Of a stretch of DNA of 64,000 bases, positions 7,805-17,533 are shown one piece after another (the stretch's first letter is position 1; the number at the start of each line of letters is the position of its first letter). Both the position numbers and the translations under genes were made by a program. The notes below the pieces were generated by a model. It had not been told where the DNA came from. It saw nothing but the letters and a program-made list of their open reading frames with translations, and searched no databases. The DNA is from Sporosarcina pasteurii (GTDB taxonomy: Bacteria > Bacillota > Bacilli > Bacillales_A > Planococcaceae). The stretch is taken from NCBI RefSeq assembly GCF_041295575.1, contig NZ_CP160452.1:2418001-2482000 (forward strand), read 5' to 3'.

Positions 7805-8805
7805 CGATTTTAAAACACGGATTACTGGATACGATACAAGACTTAGGTCGCTACGGTTATCAAAAATATGGCGTTGTTGCCAGTGGTGCGATGGATATAT
7901 GGGCGCACCGAATGGCTAACCTTCTCGTTGGCAACGAAAAACATGCCAGTACGATTGAAATGACTGTTGTCGGGCCACATCTTCAGTTTGAAAAAGACAG
8001 CGTTTTTGCATTATGCGGCGCAAATTTACAACCGATGATGGACGGCATTCCCGTGCCTATGTGGAGACCTGTTTTTGTAAAGAAAAACAGCATTTTGCAA
8101 TTGGGTCATGCGATAGCTGGTAGCCGAGCCTACCTTGCTGTTGCGGGTGGATTTGTCATCCCAAAAGTAATTAGTAGTCAATCGACTTATTTACGCGCAA
8201 AGATTGGCGGATTAGAAGGAAGGGCTTTAAAACGTGGGGATCAAATTGCTATTAATGAAAATCCAAACAACACGAGTATATTGATAGAAAGCTTCAAGCA
8301 ACGTCAAAGTCGCGCTCCTTTTCAAACAACAAATTGGTTTGTAGCGCCAAGTTTAGTTCCAAACAATATAACGCCTAAAATCATTCACGTAACAAAAGGG
8401 AAGCAATATGATGCATTTACCGAGTCGACTAAACGAGCATTTTTCAGTCAGCCATTTACGGTAAGCGTAAACTCCGACCGGATGGGGTATCGATTAACTG
8501 GACCGCACCTTACACTTTCTGAACCAAAAGAAATGATTTCTGAAGCTGTTTCTTTTGGATCTATACAAGTACCAGCAGATGGCAATCCGATTATTTTAAC
8601 AGCGGATCGACAAACGACTGGCGGCTATCCTAAAATTGCACAAGTATCATCATGCGACTTCTCTATCCTTGCGCAAGCAAAGCCAGGTGACAAACTTTTA
8701 TTTAACATGATTTCAATTGAAGCGTCTCAAAAACGTTACATACAAATGGAAGAACAATTCAGGCAATTAACAATGGCTCTACGTATTACATTAAGGGGGA
8801 ATTAG
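7798..8805 (+). CDS. pxpC: 5-oxoprolinase subunit PxpC (KipA family)
   Basis: A 335-residue biotin-dependent-carboxylase-like subunit of 5-oxoprolinase. The start MLTILKHGLLDTIQDLGRYGYQ is diagnostic of the family, as are GAMD near residue 32 and the C-terminal QTTGGYPKIAQV. PxpB and PxpC together form the ATP-using part of the enzyme. Start overlaps the pxpB stop (translational coupling), and pxpA starts one base after its stop. Length is normal and no disruption is visible. Confidence 0.93.
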   Translation: MLTILKHGLLDTIQDLGRYGYQKYGVVASGAMDIWAHRMANLLVGNEKHASTIEMTVVGPHLQFEKDSVFALCGANLQPMMDGIPVPMWRPVFVKKNSILQLGHAIAGSRAYLAVAGGFVIPKVISSQSTYLRAKIGGLEGRALKRGDQIAINENPNNTSILIESFKQRQSRAPFQTTNWFVAPSLVPNNITPKIIHVTKGKQYDAFTESTKRAFFSQPFTVSVNSDRMGYRLTGPHLTLSEPKEMISEAVSFGSIQVPADGNPIILTADRQTTGGYPKIAQVSSCDFSILAQAKPGDKLLFNMISIEASQKRYIQMEEQFRQLTMALRITLRGN

Positions 8806-8806
8806 T

Positions 8807-9580
8807 TTGACACATCATAGAATTGACTTGAACGCTGATATTGGAGAGAGTTTTGGCGCCTATACAATTGGCAACGACAAAGGTATATTACCATTCATTT
8901 CTTCAGCAAATATCGCTTGCGGTTTTCACGCCGGCGATCCGAGCATTATGCGTAAAACCGTTACACTGGCGTTACAATATAATGTAGCGATTGGCGCACA
9001 CCCTGGATTTCAAGATATGATTAGTTTTGGTCGGCGAGAGATGAAAGTAACACCAGAGGAAGTTTACGAATTAACACTTTATCAAATTGGAGCGCTTCAG
9101 GCTTTTGTCTCTGCTGAAGGCGGAACTTTACAACATGTTAAACCGCACGGCGCACTTTATAATATGAGCGCAAAAGATGCGAGACTTGCAGAGGCGATTG
9201 CACGGGCCATCTACCAGTTAAACCCTAAGTTGCGCCTTTACGGACTCGCAAATAGTAAATTAATAGAAGCTGGAAGAAAAATTGGTTTAGAAACGGTCAC
9301 TGAAATTTTTGCCGATCGAACTTATCAACGTGACGGTTCATTGACACCTAGAAGTCATCCGAATGCATTGATTACAAATACTGAAAAAGCAATTGAACAA
9401 GTGATGCAAATTATAAAAGAACAACAAGTAACAACAATAGACGGCTCCACAATTAAGCTACAAGGACAAACTGTTTGCATTCATGGCGACGGGGAAAACG
9501 CTATACAATTCGCTCAACAAGTTTCAGCAGCTTTACGAAAAGAAAAAATCTCGATTCAAAACTTCACACAAAAAAAGTGA
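8807..9580 (+). CDS. pxpA: 5-oxoprolinase subunit PxpA (LamB/YcsF family)
   Basis: A 257-residue LamB/YcsF-family protein that provides the 5-oxoproline-binding active site of the PxpABC complex. It shows DLNADIGESFGAY at the N-terminus, the IACGFHAGDP metal-site motif, GAHPGFQD, HVKPHGALYN and the C-terminal CIHGDGENA. Start is TTG at 8807 with AAGGGGGAA upstream. It is the last gene of the pxpBCA operon and ends in a terminator shared with the converging proBA operon. Confidence 0.94.
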   Translation: MTHHRIDLNADIGESFGAYTIGNDKGILPFISSANIACGFHAGDPSIMRKTVTLALQYNVAIGAHPGFQDMISFGRREMKVTPEEVYELTLYQIGALQAFVSAEGGTLQHVKPHGALYNMSAKDARLAEAIARAIYQLNPKLRLYGLANSKLIEAGRKIGLETVTEIFADRTYQRDGSLTPRSHPNALITNTEKAIEQVMQIIKEQQVTTIDGSTIKLQGQTVCIHGDGENAIQFAQQVSAALRKEKISIQNFTQKK

Positions 9581-9611
9581 CAGGGATATCGAAATCCCCT
9601 ATCACTTTTTT
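9573..9611. terminator. Bidirectional terminator between pxpA and proA
   Basis: Stem of AAAAGTGA...GGGAT with ATCCCC...TCACTTTT and T-runs on both strands, placed between the convergent stop codons at 9580 and 9614. Confidence 0.8.
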
Positions 9612-9613
9612 AG

Positions 9614-10879
9614 TTAATTACGAACTTGCCCTGTCCCCTGAATGACAAATTTGCTAGACGTTAAAGCTTGTAACCCCATTGGACCTCTCGCATGTAATTT
9701 TTGTGTACTGATGCCGATTTCTGCACCATATCCAAACTCAAAGCCATCCGTAAATCTTGTGGAAGCATTATGATACACAGCCGCAGCGTCCACTTGGTTT
9801 ACAAATTGCGCAGCATGTTTTTCATTCTCTGTCACAATTGCTTCGGAATGCCCTGTGCCATATTGTGAAATGTGTTGAATCGCTTGGTCAACATCCTTCA
9901 CAACTTTCAGCCCAACTTCAAGCCCTAAATATTCAGTGTACCAATCTTCCTCTGTCGCAACATGGATTTCCTCCGAAATTTCTTGAATTGAAGAATCTCC
10001 ATGAATCACTACTTCATTGTCTTGCAACAACTTAACCACTTCTTTCCCGTGTTGTGCAAACCATTTTTCATGTAGGAGTATCGTTTCAACTGCATTACAG
10101 ACGGATGGGCGTTGCAATTTTGCATTTAATAAAATGGCTACTGCCATTTGTTTATCCGCTGTTTCATCAATAAACAAATGACAATTCCCCGCACCTGTCT
10201 CAAGTACTGGCACAGTAGATTCTTTGATGACCGTTTCAATCAGCTTTTTACCACCTCTTGGGATTAATACATCAAGGTATTCATTTAGATTGAACAATTC
10301 TTTCGCAGTTTCACGGCTCGTATCTTCAATTAATTGAACCGCTTCTACTGGAATTGCACTCTTTTCCAATGCTTTATGAATCGATTGAATGAGCGCTTGG
10401 TTGGAATAGGTTGCCGAAGAACTTCCTCTTAAAATGGCTGCATTTCCAGTCTTTAAGGATAACGTCGCTGCATCGACCGTTACGTTTGGACGTGCTTCAT
10501 AAATCATACCAATAACACCGATGGGTACACGCTTTTTCTGAATGAGTAAGCCATTTTCTTTTTCAATAGATTCAAAAATCTCTCCGACTGGGTCTGCCAA
10601 TTCGATTAATTCTTGAATCGCCTGAGACATCGCGATAATTCTATCTTCCGTTAATAAAATACGGTCTAATACTTCTTCTGTCAGTCCATTTTTTTGTCCC
10701 GCTTGAATATCTTTTGCATTTTCAGTTAAAAGAAATGCTTGATCAGCTACTAACTGTTCTGCGATAAGTTGCAGTGCTTCATTTTTCTCTGCTGTTGTTT
10801 TCATTCCTAATTGTATACTCACCGCTTTTGCTTTTTTACCTTTATCTTGCACTTCATTTATCATCGTTAATTCTCCCAT
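9614..10879 (-). CDS. proA: Glutamate-5-semialdehyde dehydrogenase (gamma-glutamyl phosphate reductase)
   Basis: Second step of proline synthesis: NADPH reduction of gamma-glutamyl phosphate in the cytosol. The 421-residue protein shows [18 protein letters not shown], the [13 protein letters not shown] region, [11 protein letters not shown], and the catalytic-Cys segment [13 protein letters not shown]. The C-terminus [21 protein letters not shown] is typical. The ATG at 10879 has AGGAGGGG upstream. It lies 12 bases after proB, forming proBA. Length is normal. Confidence 0.96.
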   Translation of the reverse strand: MGELTMINEVQDKGKKAKAVSIQLGMKTTAEKNEALQLIAEQLVADQAFLLTENAKDIQAGQKNGLTEEVLDRILLTEDRIIAMSQAIQELIELADPVGEIFESIEKENGLLIQKKRVPIGVIGMIYEARPNVTVDAATLSLKTGNAAILRGSSSATYSNQALIQSIHKALEKSAIPVEAVQLIEDTSRETAKELFNLNEYLDVLIPRGGKKLIETVIKESTVPVLETGAGNCHLFIDETADKQMAVAILLNAKLQRPSVCNAVETILLHEKWFAQHGKEVVKLLQDNEVVIHGDSSIQEISEEIHVATEEDWYTEYLGLEVGLKVVKDVDQAIQHISQYGTGHSEAIVTENEKHAAQFVNQVDAAAVYHNASTRFTDGFEFGYGAEIGISTQKLHARGPMGLQALTSSKFVIQGTGQVRN

Positions 10880-10891
10880 TTAAAACCCCTC

Positions 10892-11992
10892 CTATATCGT
10901 TACCCACTTTGCTCGATGTATGACTTCAACCTGCGTTGTTCTGACACGATTCGTTTGTTCCTCACTTCGCTTGCCAATTGCTTTTTGAAGTTCTTTTGCT
11001 GAATAAGTAACTTCACCTTTTCCGATTAATCCATTCAGTCCAAAGACCTCAACGACATCCCCTTTTTTAAAGTTCCCTTGTACTTTAAAAACGCCTGCTG
11101 GTAATAAATTTTTGCTGTTATATAAAATCGCCTCTTCTGCACCTTCATCGACATAAATTTTCCCGGATGCCTCAGAGTGCATCGCAATCCATTGTTGATT
11201 AATCGTAATTGAATTTTGCTGCTCATTGAGAATATAAGTGCCGTCACCATGCCCATTAATCATGTTTGTTAATTTATCTTTTCCAAAACCTTTACCAATA
11301 AAGACTGGGACACCGACAGATAAGGCCGTTTTGGCTGCTAATAATTTCGATTTCATTCCACCAGTTCCCACACTAGAACCAGACTCATCTGCGAAAGATA
11401 GCATGTCATCTGTAATCTCATTTAGTAAATCGATTTTTTGGGCATCTGGATTTTCATTTGGATTGGAATCATAAAGACCATTCACATCTGTTAATATGAT
11501 TAGTTGATCTGCTTTCATAAGACCGCTGACGAGTGCGGATAACATATCGTTATCACCGAATGTTAACTCTCTAACGGAAATTGTATCATTTTCGTTAATG
11601 ATCGGTAATACCCGTCTTTCCAAGAGCTCTGACATCGTAGCATATGCATTTTTATAACGGTCACGATTTGAAAAATCATCACGTGTTAATAATATTTGCG
11701 CAGGTACAATGCCAAATTCACTAAACTTATCAATATAAGATTGTACTAATAGACTTTGACCGACAGCTGCAGCCGCTTGTCTTCCTTTCAACGTAATCGG
11801 TCTTGTGCAATACCCTAAACGTTTGAAACCAGCCGCAACTGCACCAGAAGAAACTAATAACACTTCATGTCCCGCACTTCGGAGTTCAGCAAGTGCATTG
11901 ACATGATCCACAAATTTTACTTGATCAATCTCTCCATTTTCATTTGTAAGCGAACTACTCCCAATCTTAACGACAATCCGTTTTTTCATCAT
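10892..11992 (-). CDS. proB: Glutamate 5-kinase with C-terminal PUA domain
   Basis: First step of proline synthesis: ATP-dependent phosphorylation of glutamate. The 366-residue protein has the amino-acid kinase domain (IVVKIGSSSLT at the start, LLVSSGAVAAGF, INENDTISVRE, GDNDMLSALV, TDVNGLYDSNP, GTGGMKSKL). A PUA domain follows from about residue 275 (IYVDEGAEEAIL...KGDVVEVFG), the usual long form subject to proline feedback. GGGGAATG precedes the ATG. Unlike some Bacillus proline genes there is no room for, and no sign of, a T-box leader. Confidence 0.96.
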   Translation of the reverse strand: MMKKRIVVKIGSSSLTNENGEIDQVKFVDHVNALAELRSAGHEVLLVSSGAVAAGFKRLGYCTRPITLKGRQAAAAVGQSLLVQSYIDKFSEFGIVPAQILLTRDDFSNRDRYKNAYATMSELLERRVLPIINENDTISVRELTFGDNDMLSALVSGLMKADQLIILTDVNGLYDSNPNENPDAQKIDLLNEITDDMLSFADESGSSVGTGGMKSKLLAAKTALSVGVPVFIGKGFGKDKLTNMINGHGDGTYILNEQQNSITINQQWIAMHSEASGKIYVDEGAEEAILYNSKNLLPAGVFKVQGNFKKGDVVEVFGLNGLIGKGEVTYSAKELQKAIGKRSEEQTNRVRTTQVEVIHRAKWVTI

Positions 11993-12154
11993 CGCACATT
12001 CCCCTACTTATTTTTCAATAGTCTTATAATTAACGATATACATACTTTACTATAAATTACTACAAAAATAAAGGGGTTAAGGAATAATTATTTGTTTAAC
12101 TGTATATTTATTAGCATATTTGAATAATTGTTATCGATTCATCTAAATTTCACA

Positions 12155-12189
12155 GAAAAAAGCCTGACATGTAATATCGTCAGGCTTTT
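12155..12189 (-). terminator. Terminator of the YusW-like gene
   Basis: An 11-bp perfect stem (12158-12168 with 12179-12189) with a T-run on the minus strand, four bases past the stop codon at 12193. Confidence 0.85.
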
Positions 12190-12192
12190 CCT

Positions 12193-12762
12193 TTATTTTC
12201 TATCTTCAAATTCGATTTTCGTGCCGTCTTTAAAGGTGATTTCTAATTCGAATTTTTGATAATTTGCATCTTGTTTAAAGACATCAAGAACTTCTTTAAT
12301 TGCTTCCTCTTTCGTTGTATCTTGTGTAATCGTTAATTGTTCGACTAACGGATAAATTTCATTAAAGGCTTCTGAACCTCTTTTCTTGATGCCATTCGTA
12401 TCATCTTCAAGTTTTGCTTCCACAAAACCGTTTTCTTCTCGTTCAAGCTCTACATCATAATCCTTGTGATTGCCATAATCGATATCCAAGGAAAACTCTG
12501 TATAGTCCAATGCGTCCATTTTAGCTGCTTCATCACTACCATTTGAACCTGATTGTTGTCCTGAATTGTTATTCGTTCCTTCTACTCCAGCTTCCGTACC
12601 GTTCGTTCCTGTATTACCATTGGTGCCTTTTGTACCGGCGTTGTTATTATCCTCAATTATTTGATTATCTGCCGGTTTTTCATTACCATTATTCGTCGTT
12701 CCGCAGGCTACAACGAATAAAGACATGACAAATAATGAAATGACTAGAAAAGTTTTTTTCAT
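12193..12762 (-). CDS. YusW-like domain lipoprotein
   Basis: A 189-residue exported lipoprotein (signal peptide with lipobox VVAC near residue 20). A low-complexity Asn/Gly/Thr-rich linker (about residues 25-75) is followed by a C-terminal alpha/beta domain resembling YusW (DYTEFSLDIDYGNHKDYDVELE... to FKDGTKIEFED). I prefer the ATG at 12762, which has AGGAGG 7-8 bases upstream and begins a proper signal peptide; a longer in-frame start at 12795 has neither. Function is unknown. Monocistronic. Confidence 0.8.
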   Translation of the reverse strand: MKKTFLVISLFVMSLFVVACGTTNNGNEKPADNQIIEDNNNAGTKGTNGNTGTNGTEAGVEGTNNNSGQQSGSNGSDEAAKMDALDYTEFSLDIDYGNHKDYDVELEREENGFVEAKLEDDTNGIKKRGSEAFNEIYPLVEQLTITQDTTKEEAIKEVLDVFKQDANYQKFELEITFKDGTKIEFEDRK

Positions 12763-12827
12763 TTTTCCTACCTCCTTGTATGTTGTTATTCCCAAAGTAA
12801 GCAGATTTTACTCCAAAATATAAAAAA

Positions 12828-12869
12828 AGCAACGAATTCCCTATCTTACAATTGGAATCCGTTACTTTT
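12828..12869 (-). terminator. Terminator of pbpC
   Basis: A 16-base stem (around 12835-12850 with 12854-12869) that forms best as minus-strand RNA through G-U pairs, followed by a T-run. It lies 10 bases past the pbpC stop. Confidence 0.75.
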
Positions 12870-12878
12870 GTCATTCAT

Positions 12879-14891
12879 TTATCTCGTTTTCATCACATTG
12901 GCGACTTTTTCTGCAACATAACCGCTTCCGCCTTTATTTTCTACCCCTTCAATCATCATGGCAATAATATAAGTTGGATCATCTGTCGGGTAAGCGACGA
13001 AAAAGCCATTTTCTTTTCCAGCTTCTTCTAGTGAAGACTTCAATTCCGTTGTTCCAGTTTTCCCTGAAATTTTTGGAGATGAAATATTTGCTGCTTCGGC
13101 AAAACCATCTGATACAACTGCTCTCAAATCTTCTTGTAAAATTGCCGCATGTTCTGCCGACAGCAATTCTTCTTTCCATACTTCACTTTTCTTTTCATCT
13201 GCAAACAAAACAGGTTTAGTCATTTGTCCTTCATTTACAATTGCACCGTAAGTAGATGCCAAGTGAAGGATGTTCATAAGCATTTGACCTTGTCCAAATG
13301 ACGTATCTGCAAGTTGACCTTCGGAAGTAATTTTTCCATCGTTGGAAATTTGCGATGTCCGAAGACCATATTTAAAAGGAATCTCTTCTCCAAAACCAAA
13401 TTGTTGCAAACCTTCTACAAACTGTTCACTACCCATTTCCAAAGCTTCTTTTGCAAAATAAATATTATCTGAGTAGACAAGTGCTTTTTTCAAGTCCACT
13501 GGGTTCGGTGCAGTATAAACTCGTGTGACTTGGAAGTTCCCCCACGAACCGTCCTTTCGCCATTTCTTCCCCTCAATCGTATGCCCTTCGTCAGGTTTAA
13601 GTGTTCCAGTAGATAAACCGATTGCAGCCGTGATTGGTTTGATAGAAGAACCTGGCGCATACGTAGCCGCAAATCTATTTAATAAAGGCTCTGCGGGATC
13701 ATCCGTTAACTCTGCATAGCGAGTTGAAGAAATACCAAGCGACAGTTCATTTGGATCAAATGCCGGAGAACTTGCTAATACAAGTGTTTCACCTGTTTTC
13801 GGATCAACAATCGCTGCGGTACCAGGTTCACCGTTCATTTCTGCAAAAACAGCCTTTTGAAACTCAGCGTCGATTGTTAACGTTATATTTTCGCCATCGA
13901 TCGCCGGCGTTTCAGCAATCATTATTTTTTCGGCATTCTGTTCTGTTTTTTCAATGTAAATTTTAATCCCATCTTCACCACGAAGTCTTTCTTCAAGTAA
14001 TTGCTCGAGTCCTCGTTTACCAACAAGATCTGATTCTTTATAGCCTTTATCATTTAGCTTTTCTAATTCTTCCGCATTAATTTGCCCTATGTAGCCAATA
14101 AGATGTGCTAAAGATTCTGCGTAAGGGTATTCGCGCATCTCTGCTTTCATTGACGTTACGCCAGCAATTTGCAATGCTTCATTATAAATATCTTCTTGTG
14201 TAAAAGATAATTTTTTAATTGGCACAAATAAGTCTGGCTGCACCCAACTTTGATTCAATTGTTCGTTAATAAAGTTGGCGGTTGTTCCAAGCAATGTCGC
14301 AAGTTTTTCTGCATCTGTTTCAGTATTAAATTTTTCTGGTACAATGCCAATTTCAACACCCGAACCATTTATCGCAAGCGCTTTATTATGACGGTCATAA
14401 ATTTCTCCACGCTTTGATTGAATGGTTGAAATCCTTACTTTATCGTGCATAGATAAATCTGGAAGAATAAAAGACGGATCCCATTCAATAAACCAGTTCT
14501 TTGTTTCACCTTGTTCTTTATAAGTTAATGGAACATTCTTCTTAAAATCAATTTCCCCGGCTATTGTCTCCAGTTTTATTTGAACAGGAAACTCAACGTC
14601 TTCTTCTTTTTTATACGTTTTTTCTTCTTCCGGTTTATCAAAAATGACTTCTATGGAAGAAATACCTAAATCTGCATAAAGTTTTTCGGCACGTTCAATA
14701 AATTGTTCTTTTCCAAAAACATCTTTCGACGATTCTGTTATATAGTCATCGTACATCTCTGTAAATTTAGCATCATTCCATAAGTCGACATAAGCAGAAA
14801 GTCTATCTACAGGTGTGTCTTCTTCTTTGGAACAAGCAGCTAAAGTCAGTATTAATCCGAGAAATAAAATACCATAACGCAATTTCCGCAA
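12879..14891 (-). CDS. pbpC: Class B penicillin-binding protein 3 (MecA-like transpeptidase lipoprotein)
   Basis: A 670-residue D,D-transpeptidase acting outside the membrane in peptidoglycan cross-linking. It has a lipoprotein signal (LAAC, Cys 20), an NTF2/MecA-N-like domain (about residues 28-145), a dimerisation domain containing RGEIYDR and GKRGLEQ, then the transpeptidase domain. Catalytic motifs are intact: SSIK (Ser 415 to Lys 418), SDN (474-476) and KTG (611-613). Domain order and length match B. subtilis PBP3 (PbpC, 668 residues). That family has naturally low affinity for some beta-lactams; no acquired-resistance context is present. Monocistronic. Confidence 0.92.
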   Translation of the reverse strand: MRKLRYGILFLGLILTLAACSKEEDTPVDRLSAYVDLWNDAKFTEMYDDYITESSKDVFGKEQFIERAEKLYADLGISSIEVIFDKPEEEKTYKKEEDVEFPVQIKLETIAGEIDFKKNVPLTYKEQGETKNWFIEWDPSFILPDLSMHDKVRISTIQSKRGEIYDRHNKALAINGSGVEIGIVPEKFNTETDAEKLATLLGTTANFINEQLNQSWVQPDLFVPIKKLSFTQEDIYNEALQIAGVTSMKAEMREYPYAESLAHLIGYIGQINAEELEKLNDKGYKESDLVGKRGLEQLLEERLRGEDGIKIYIEKTEQNAEKIMIAETPAIDGENITLTIDAEFQKAVFAEMNGEPGTAAIVDPKTGETLVLASSPAFDPNELSLGISSTRYAELTDDPAEPLLNRFAATYAPGSSIKPITAAIGLSTGTLKPDEGHTIEGKKWRKDGSWGNFQVTRVYTAPNPVDLKKALVYSDNIYFAKEALEMGSEQFVEGLQQFGFGEEIPFKYGLRTSQISNDGKITSEGQLADTSFGQGQMLMNILHLASTYGAIVNEGQMTKPVLFADEKKSEVWKEELLSAEHAAILQEDLRAVVSDGFAEAANISSPKISGKTGTTELKSSLEEAGKENGFFVAYPTDDPTYIIAMMIEGVENKGGSGYVAEKVANVMKTR

Positions 14892-14982
14892 TATAAACCC
14901 TCCTTTTACCTACATATCTATATAGTACCAAAAGAACAGCTTCTAGTACTACTATAACTGTGTATCATTCATCCTTTAATGA

Positions 14983-15020
14983 TAAAAATCCGATAGAATA
15001 AGTTACCTATTCTATCGGAT
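14983..15020 (-). terminator. Terminator of rlmN
   Basis: A perfect 13-bp stem (14988-15000 with 15008-15020) with a minus-strand T-run. Confidence 0.85.
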
Positions 15021-15026
15021 CAACAA

Positions 15027-16091
15027 TTAGTTTGTTTTGTTTTTCTTGATTTGTTTACTTCTTAATTGACCACAAGCAGCATCAATATCTGTTCCTTGTT
15101 CTAAACGCACACCACATGGGATACCTTTACCTTTGAGCGTTTCATAAAAGGCTTGAATCGCTTCCGGCTTACTTCTTCGATACTGGCTATGTTCATCGAC
15201 TGGGTTATATGGAATTAAATTGACATATGAAAGATGTCGCTTATTCGCAAGCAGACGTGCAAGTTGGCGCGCTTCTTCAACGTGGTCATTTACATCATCT
15301 AACATAATATATTCAAACGTAATTCGACGATTATTCTTTTCCAGGTAATAATCAATGGAATCCATTAGCTTATCAATTGGAAATGCACGGTTGATTTTCA
15401 TAATGCTTGACCGAAGTTCATCATTCGGTGCATGTAAAGAAACCGCCAAGTTGATTTGAATATCTTCATCCGCAAATTCTTTAATTTTATGGGCAAGTCC
15501 ACTTGTTGAGACAGTAATATGACGCGCACCAATGCTAAGCCCTTTTTGTGAATTAACGATATGGAGGAACGCCATTAGATTGGTATAGTTATCAAACGGC
15601 TCTCCAATGCCCATAACAACAATATGACTTACTCGTTCATCTAATCCTTTAGCATCTAAATGATGTTGTACTTTCATAATTTGCTCAACAATTTCTCCGC
15701 TTTGTAAGTCACGGCTCTTTTTCAGTAGGCCGCTCGCGCAAAAACTGCATCCGATGTTACAACCGACTTGGGTTGTTACACAAACGGAATAGCCGTACGG
15801 AAATTTCATTAGTACAGTTTCGATTAAGTTACCGTCTTGCATTTTAAATAAGAACTTAATCGTTCCATCTTCTGATTCTTGTTTTACTGTCTGTTCAAGC
15901 GATTGGATGATATAATGTTCTTCTAATAATTGAATACAATCTTTATTAATATTTTTCATTTGTGAAAAAGATGTCACACGTTTTTTATACAGCCAATCCC
16001 ATATTTGGTCAGCACGAAATCTTTTCTGACCATTTTCAATTAACCAGTCCGTTAACTGTTCAAGCGTTAATCCGTATATTGATTTCTTCAT
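15027..16091 (-). CDS. rlmN: 23S rRNA/tRNA adenine-C2 methyltransferase RlmN
   Basis: A 354-residue radical-SAM enzyme that methylates C2 of A2503 in 23S rRNA and A37 in some tRNAs. The iron-sulfur cluster cysteines are in CNIGCSFC (Cys 111, 115 and 118). The [10 protein letters not shown] motif and the C-terminal DIDAACGQL with the methyl-carrying cysteine are present. MGIGEPFDN rather than the Cfr-type GMGEALAN, and the overall similarity, favour RlmN over the resistance enzyme Cfr. It stands alone rather than beside prpC/prkC as in B. subtilis, so a second paralogue elsewhere is conceivable. Confidence 0.92.
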   Translation of the reverse strand: MKKSIYGLTLEQLTDWLIENGQKRFRADQIWDWLYKKRVTSFSQMKNINKDCIQLLEEHYIIQSLEQTVKQESEDGTIKFLFKMQDGNLIETVLMKFPYGYSVCVTTQVGCNIGCSFCASGLLKKSRDLQSGEIVEQIMKVQHHLDAKGLDERVSHIVVMGIGEPFDNYTNLMAFLHIVNSQKGLSIGARHITVSTSGLAHKIKEFADEDIQINLAVSLHAPNDELRSSIMKINRAFPIDKLMDSIDYYLEKNNRRITFEYIMLDDVNDHVEEARQLARLLANKRHLSYVNLIPYNPVDEHSQYRRSKPEAIQAFYETLKGKGIPCGVRLEQGTDIDAACGQLRSKQIKKNKTN

Positions 16092-16216
16092 TTATTATCC
16101 TCTTTTCAAAATTACAATTCACTCATTATACTACGGGATAGCTGATTTTGGAACAACTAATTCACTCAATTTTGTTGTTTAATTATTCCACTCAATCAAA
16201 GGGAGGAGGGCTTGAT

Positions 16217-16522
16217 TTGAAAGATTTCACAAGCAAAACCATCTCGACGATACAATTTACAGTCGTCGAAAGGTTTATTAAAAATTTTGAGCAACAAAAA
16301 ATAGAAATTGAACAATTACTAACGATGACACAAACATCTATTTATTCAAATTCGCATCATTTTCAGTTGCAAAACGTATTTGATATGTCTTATAAACCAT
16401 TTTCAAATGGGCATGGCATTCTATATTTACATACGAATGAAGGTGTTTTCCCATTTTTAATTTCGACGAATCCAGCGCAATTTATACAGTCTTATCAACT
16501 ACTTGCTTCCCATGATAAGTAG
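16217..16522 (+). CDS. Hypothetical protein, 101 aa
   Basis: A small soluble protein that I do not recognise. TTG at 16217 is the preferred start because AGGAGGG (16203-16209) lies 7 bases upstream; an in-frame ATG at 16148 has no ribosome site. The N-terminal half is helical (TVVERFIKNFEQQKIEIEQLL), and the C-terminal half has short beta-like segments (HGILYLHTNEGVFPFLIST). No signal peptide or membrane segment. It sits alone between divergent rlmN and a stress gene. Confidence 0.6.
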   Translation: MKDFTSKTISTIQFTVVERFIKNFEQQKIEIEQLLTMTQTSIYSNSHHFQLQNVFDMSYKPFSNGHGILYLHTNEGVFPFLISTNPAQFIQSYQLLASHDK

Positions 16523-16551
16523 TAAATTTCAACCTGTCATCACTTTGTAAT

Positions 16552-16576
16552 GTTTAGGATCCCTCCAAGTTGGTAT
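16552..16576 (+). promoter_or_regulatory. Probable sigma-B promoter of the YflT-like stress gene
   Basis: GTTTAG (16552-16557) and TGGTAT (16571-16576) are separated by 13 bases, one mismatch each from the sigma-B consensus GTTTAA-N13-15-GGGTAT. It is placed about 30 bases before the ribosome site of a general-stress-protein gene. Confidence 0.65.
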
Positions 16577-16609
16577 AGATAAAATATAAACAAATGGGAG
16601 GGATTTTTA

Positions 16610-16942
16610 ATGACTGTAAAAAAAACAGTAGAAAATGTTGTCCAAGCAAAGTCTGAAGTGGAAAAATTGGTGTCAACTGGATATTCGCATGACGACATCT
16701 ATATTTTTGCACATGATGAAAAAAGAGGAAATGACATTACTGAAGCATTAGACACTGAAAAAGTTGGTTTGAAAGAAGAAGGCGTTTTGAACACGCTGAA
16801 AAACTTAGTCTCCTCGCGAGGCGACGAGCTTCGAAGTAAAATGGAAGCAGCTGGTTTAACAACAACTGAAGCCGAAACAGCCGAGGAAGAACTTGACCAA
16901 GGTAAGCTAGTGATCATTGCAAACAAAACAAATAATAAGTGA
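16610..16942 (+). CDS. General stress protein, YflT/GSP17M domain
   Basis: A 110-residue protein of the heat-induced stress protein YflT family, members of the sigma-B regulon in Bacillus; biochemical role unknown. The N-terminal KTVENVVQAKSEVEKLVSTGYSHDDIYIFAHD is the conserved domain start, and the acidic C-terminal helix ends in EEELDQGKLVIIANK. GGGAGGGA precedes the ATG, and a good sigma-B-type promoter lies upstream. A hairpin without a T-run follows. Monocistronic. Confidence 0.85.
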   Translation: MTVKKTVENVVQAKSEVEKLVSTGYSHDDIYIFAHDEKRGNDITEALDTEKVGLKEEGVLNTLKNLVSSRGDELRSKMEAAGLTTTEAETAEEELDQGKLVIIANKTNNK

Positions 16943-16949
16943 TATTCAG

Positions 16950-16984
16950 GCTGCAGTTAAAGTCGGGCGGACTTTAACTGCAGC
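16950..16984 (+). terminator. Strong hairpin after the stress gene (T-run lacking)
   Basis: A perfect 15-bp stem (16950-16964 with 16970-16984) with a GGGCG loop. No U-tract follows, so it may act as an mRNA end protector or an atypical terminator. Confidence 0.55.
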
Positions 16985-17076
16985 TATTTCACGTATTTGC
17001 ATCGTTAAATCATTTAATAAGATTTTTAAGCGAGGATTAGGTATGATTAGTGTAAGATAGAAAGCAGGTGCAATAC

Positions 17077-17454
17077 GTGGAACAGTATTATGGTAAATTT
17101 GGCGTTTTTTCTGGAATTACTACATTTGTACTTCTTGTGATTGGGCTAAGAAATGTATTAGGTCACGATGTAGAGGTTTTAAACTTTGTGACTTTTGTCA
17201 TTTTCGGCTTAATTATCGGCATCTCTTTTTCAGCCCTACTATTTTATCAATTAAAAATAGCTTTTCCAATTTTTGGGATCGCAATGATTATCGCTTTTTT
17301 TGATATGTTTCGTAGTTTCATATTAGATATCAATGGCCAAGGCGATGTAATTGGTATTTTATCTTTATTTATTATCTCTTCGTTTGGTTTAGGCTTATCT
17401 TTACTCATTGAATTTATTGTACGCCTCATTAGAAAAAATAAAAATACCGCATAA
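17077..17454 (+). CDS. Small integral membrane protein, four predicted TM helices
   Basis: A 125-residue hydrophobic protein with TM segments at about residues 8-28, 35-58, 61-80 and 90-114, and a basic tail RLIRKNKNTA. GTG 17077 is chosen because AGGTG lies 6 bases before it; an in-frame GTG at 17068 would remove that spacing. I do not recognise the family and no catalytic motif stands out. It converges on another small membrane protein gene across a shared terminator. Confidence 0.65.
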   Translation: MEQYYGKFGVFSGITTFVLLVIGLRNVLGHDVEVLNFVTFVIFGLIIGISFSALLFYQLKIAFPIFGIAMIIAFFDMFRSFILDINGQGDVIGILSLFIISSFGLGLSLLIEFIVRLIRKNKNTA

Positions 17455-17456
17455 AA

Positions 17457-17498
17457 AAACTGTACTCGAAAACAATTTAATTGTTTCGGGTACAGTTT
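17457..17498. terminator. Bidirectional terminator between two small membrane protein genes
   Basis: A long stem AAACTGTACTCGAAAACAA with its near-complement, with A/T runs on both sides, between stops at 17454 and 17534. Confidence 0.75.
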
Positions 17499-17533
17499 GA
17501 TTCCCATCAAATCGAAAAGCACAATTTTATTCG

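Noticed and set aside
11993-12192. Possible T-box in front of proBA, as in some Bacillus proline genes
   Set aside because: There is too little space, and neither the GGTGG.ACCGCG motif nor a leader terminator is present.
15027-16091. Radical-SAM methyltransferase considered as a Cfr resistance enzyme
   Set aside because: The motif GIGEPFDN and close similarity to Bacillus RlmN favour the housekeeping enzyme; no mobile context.
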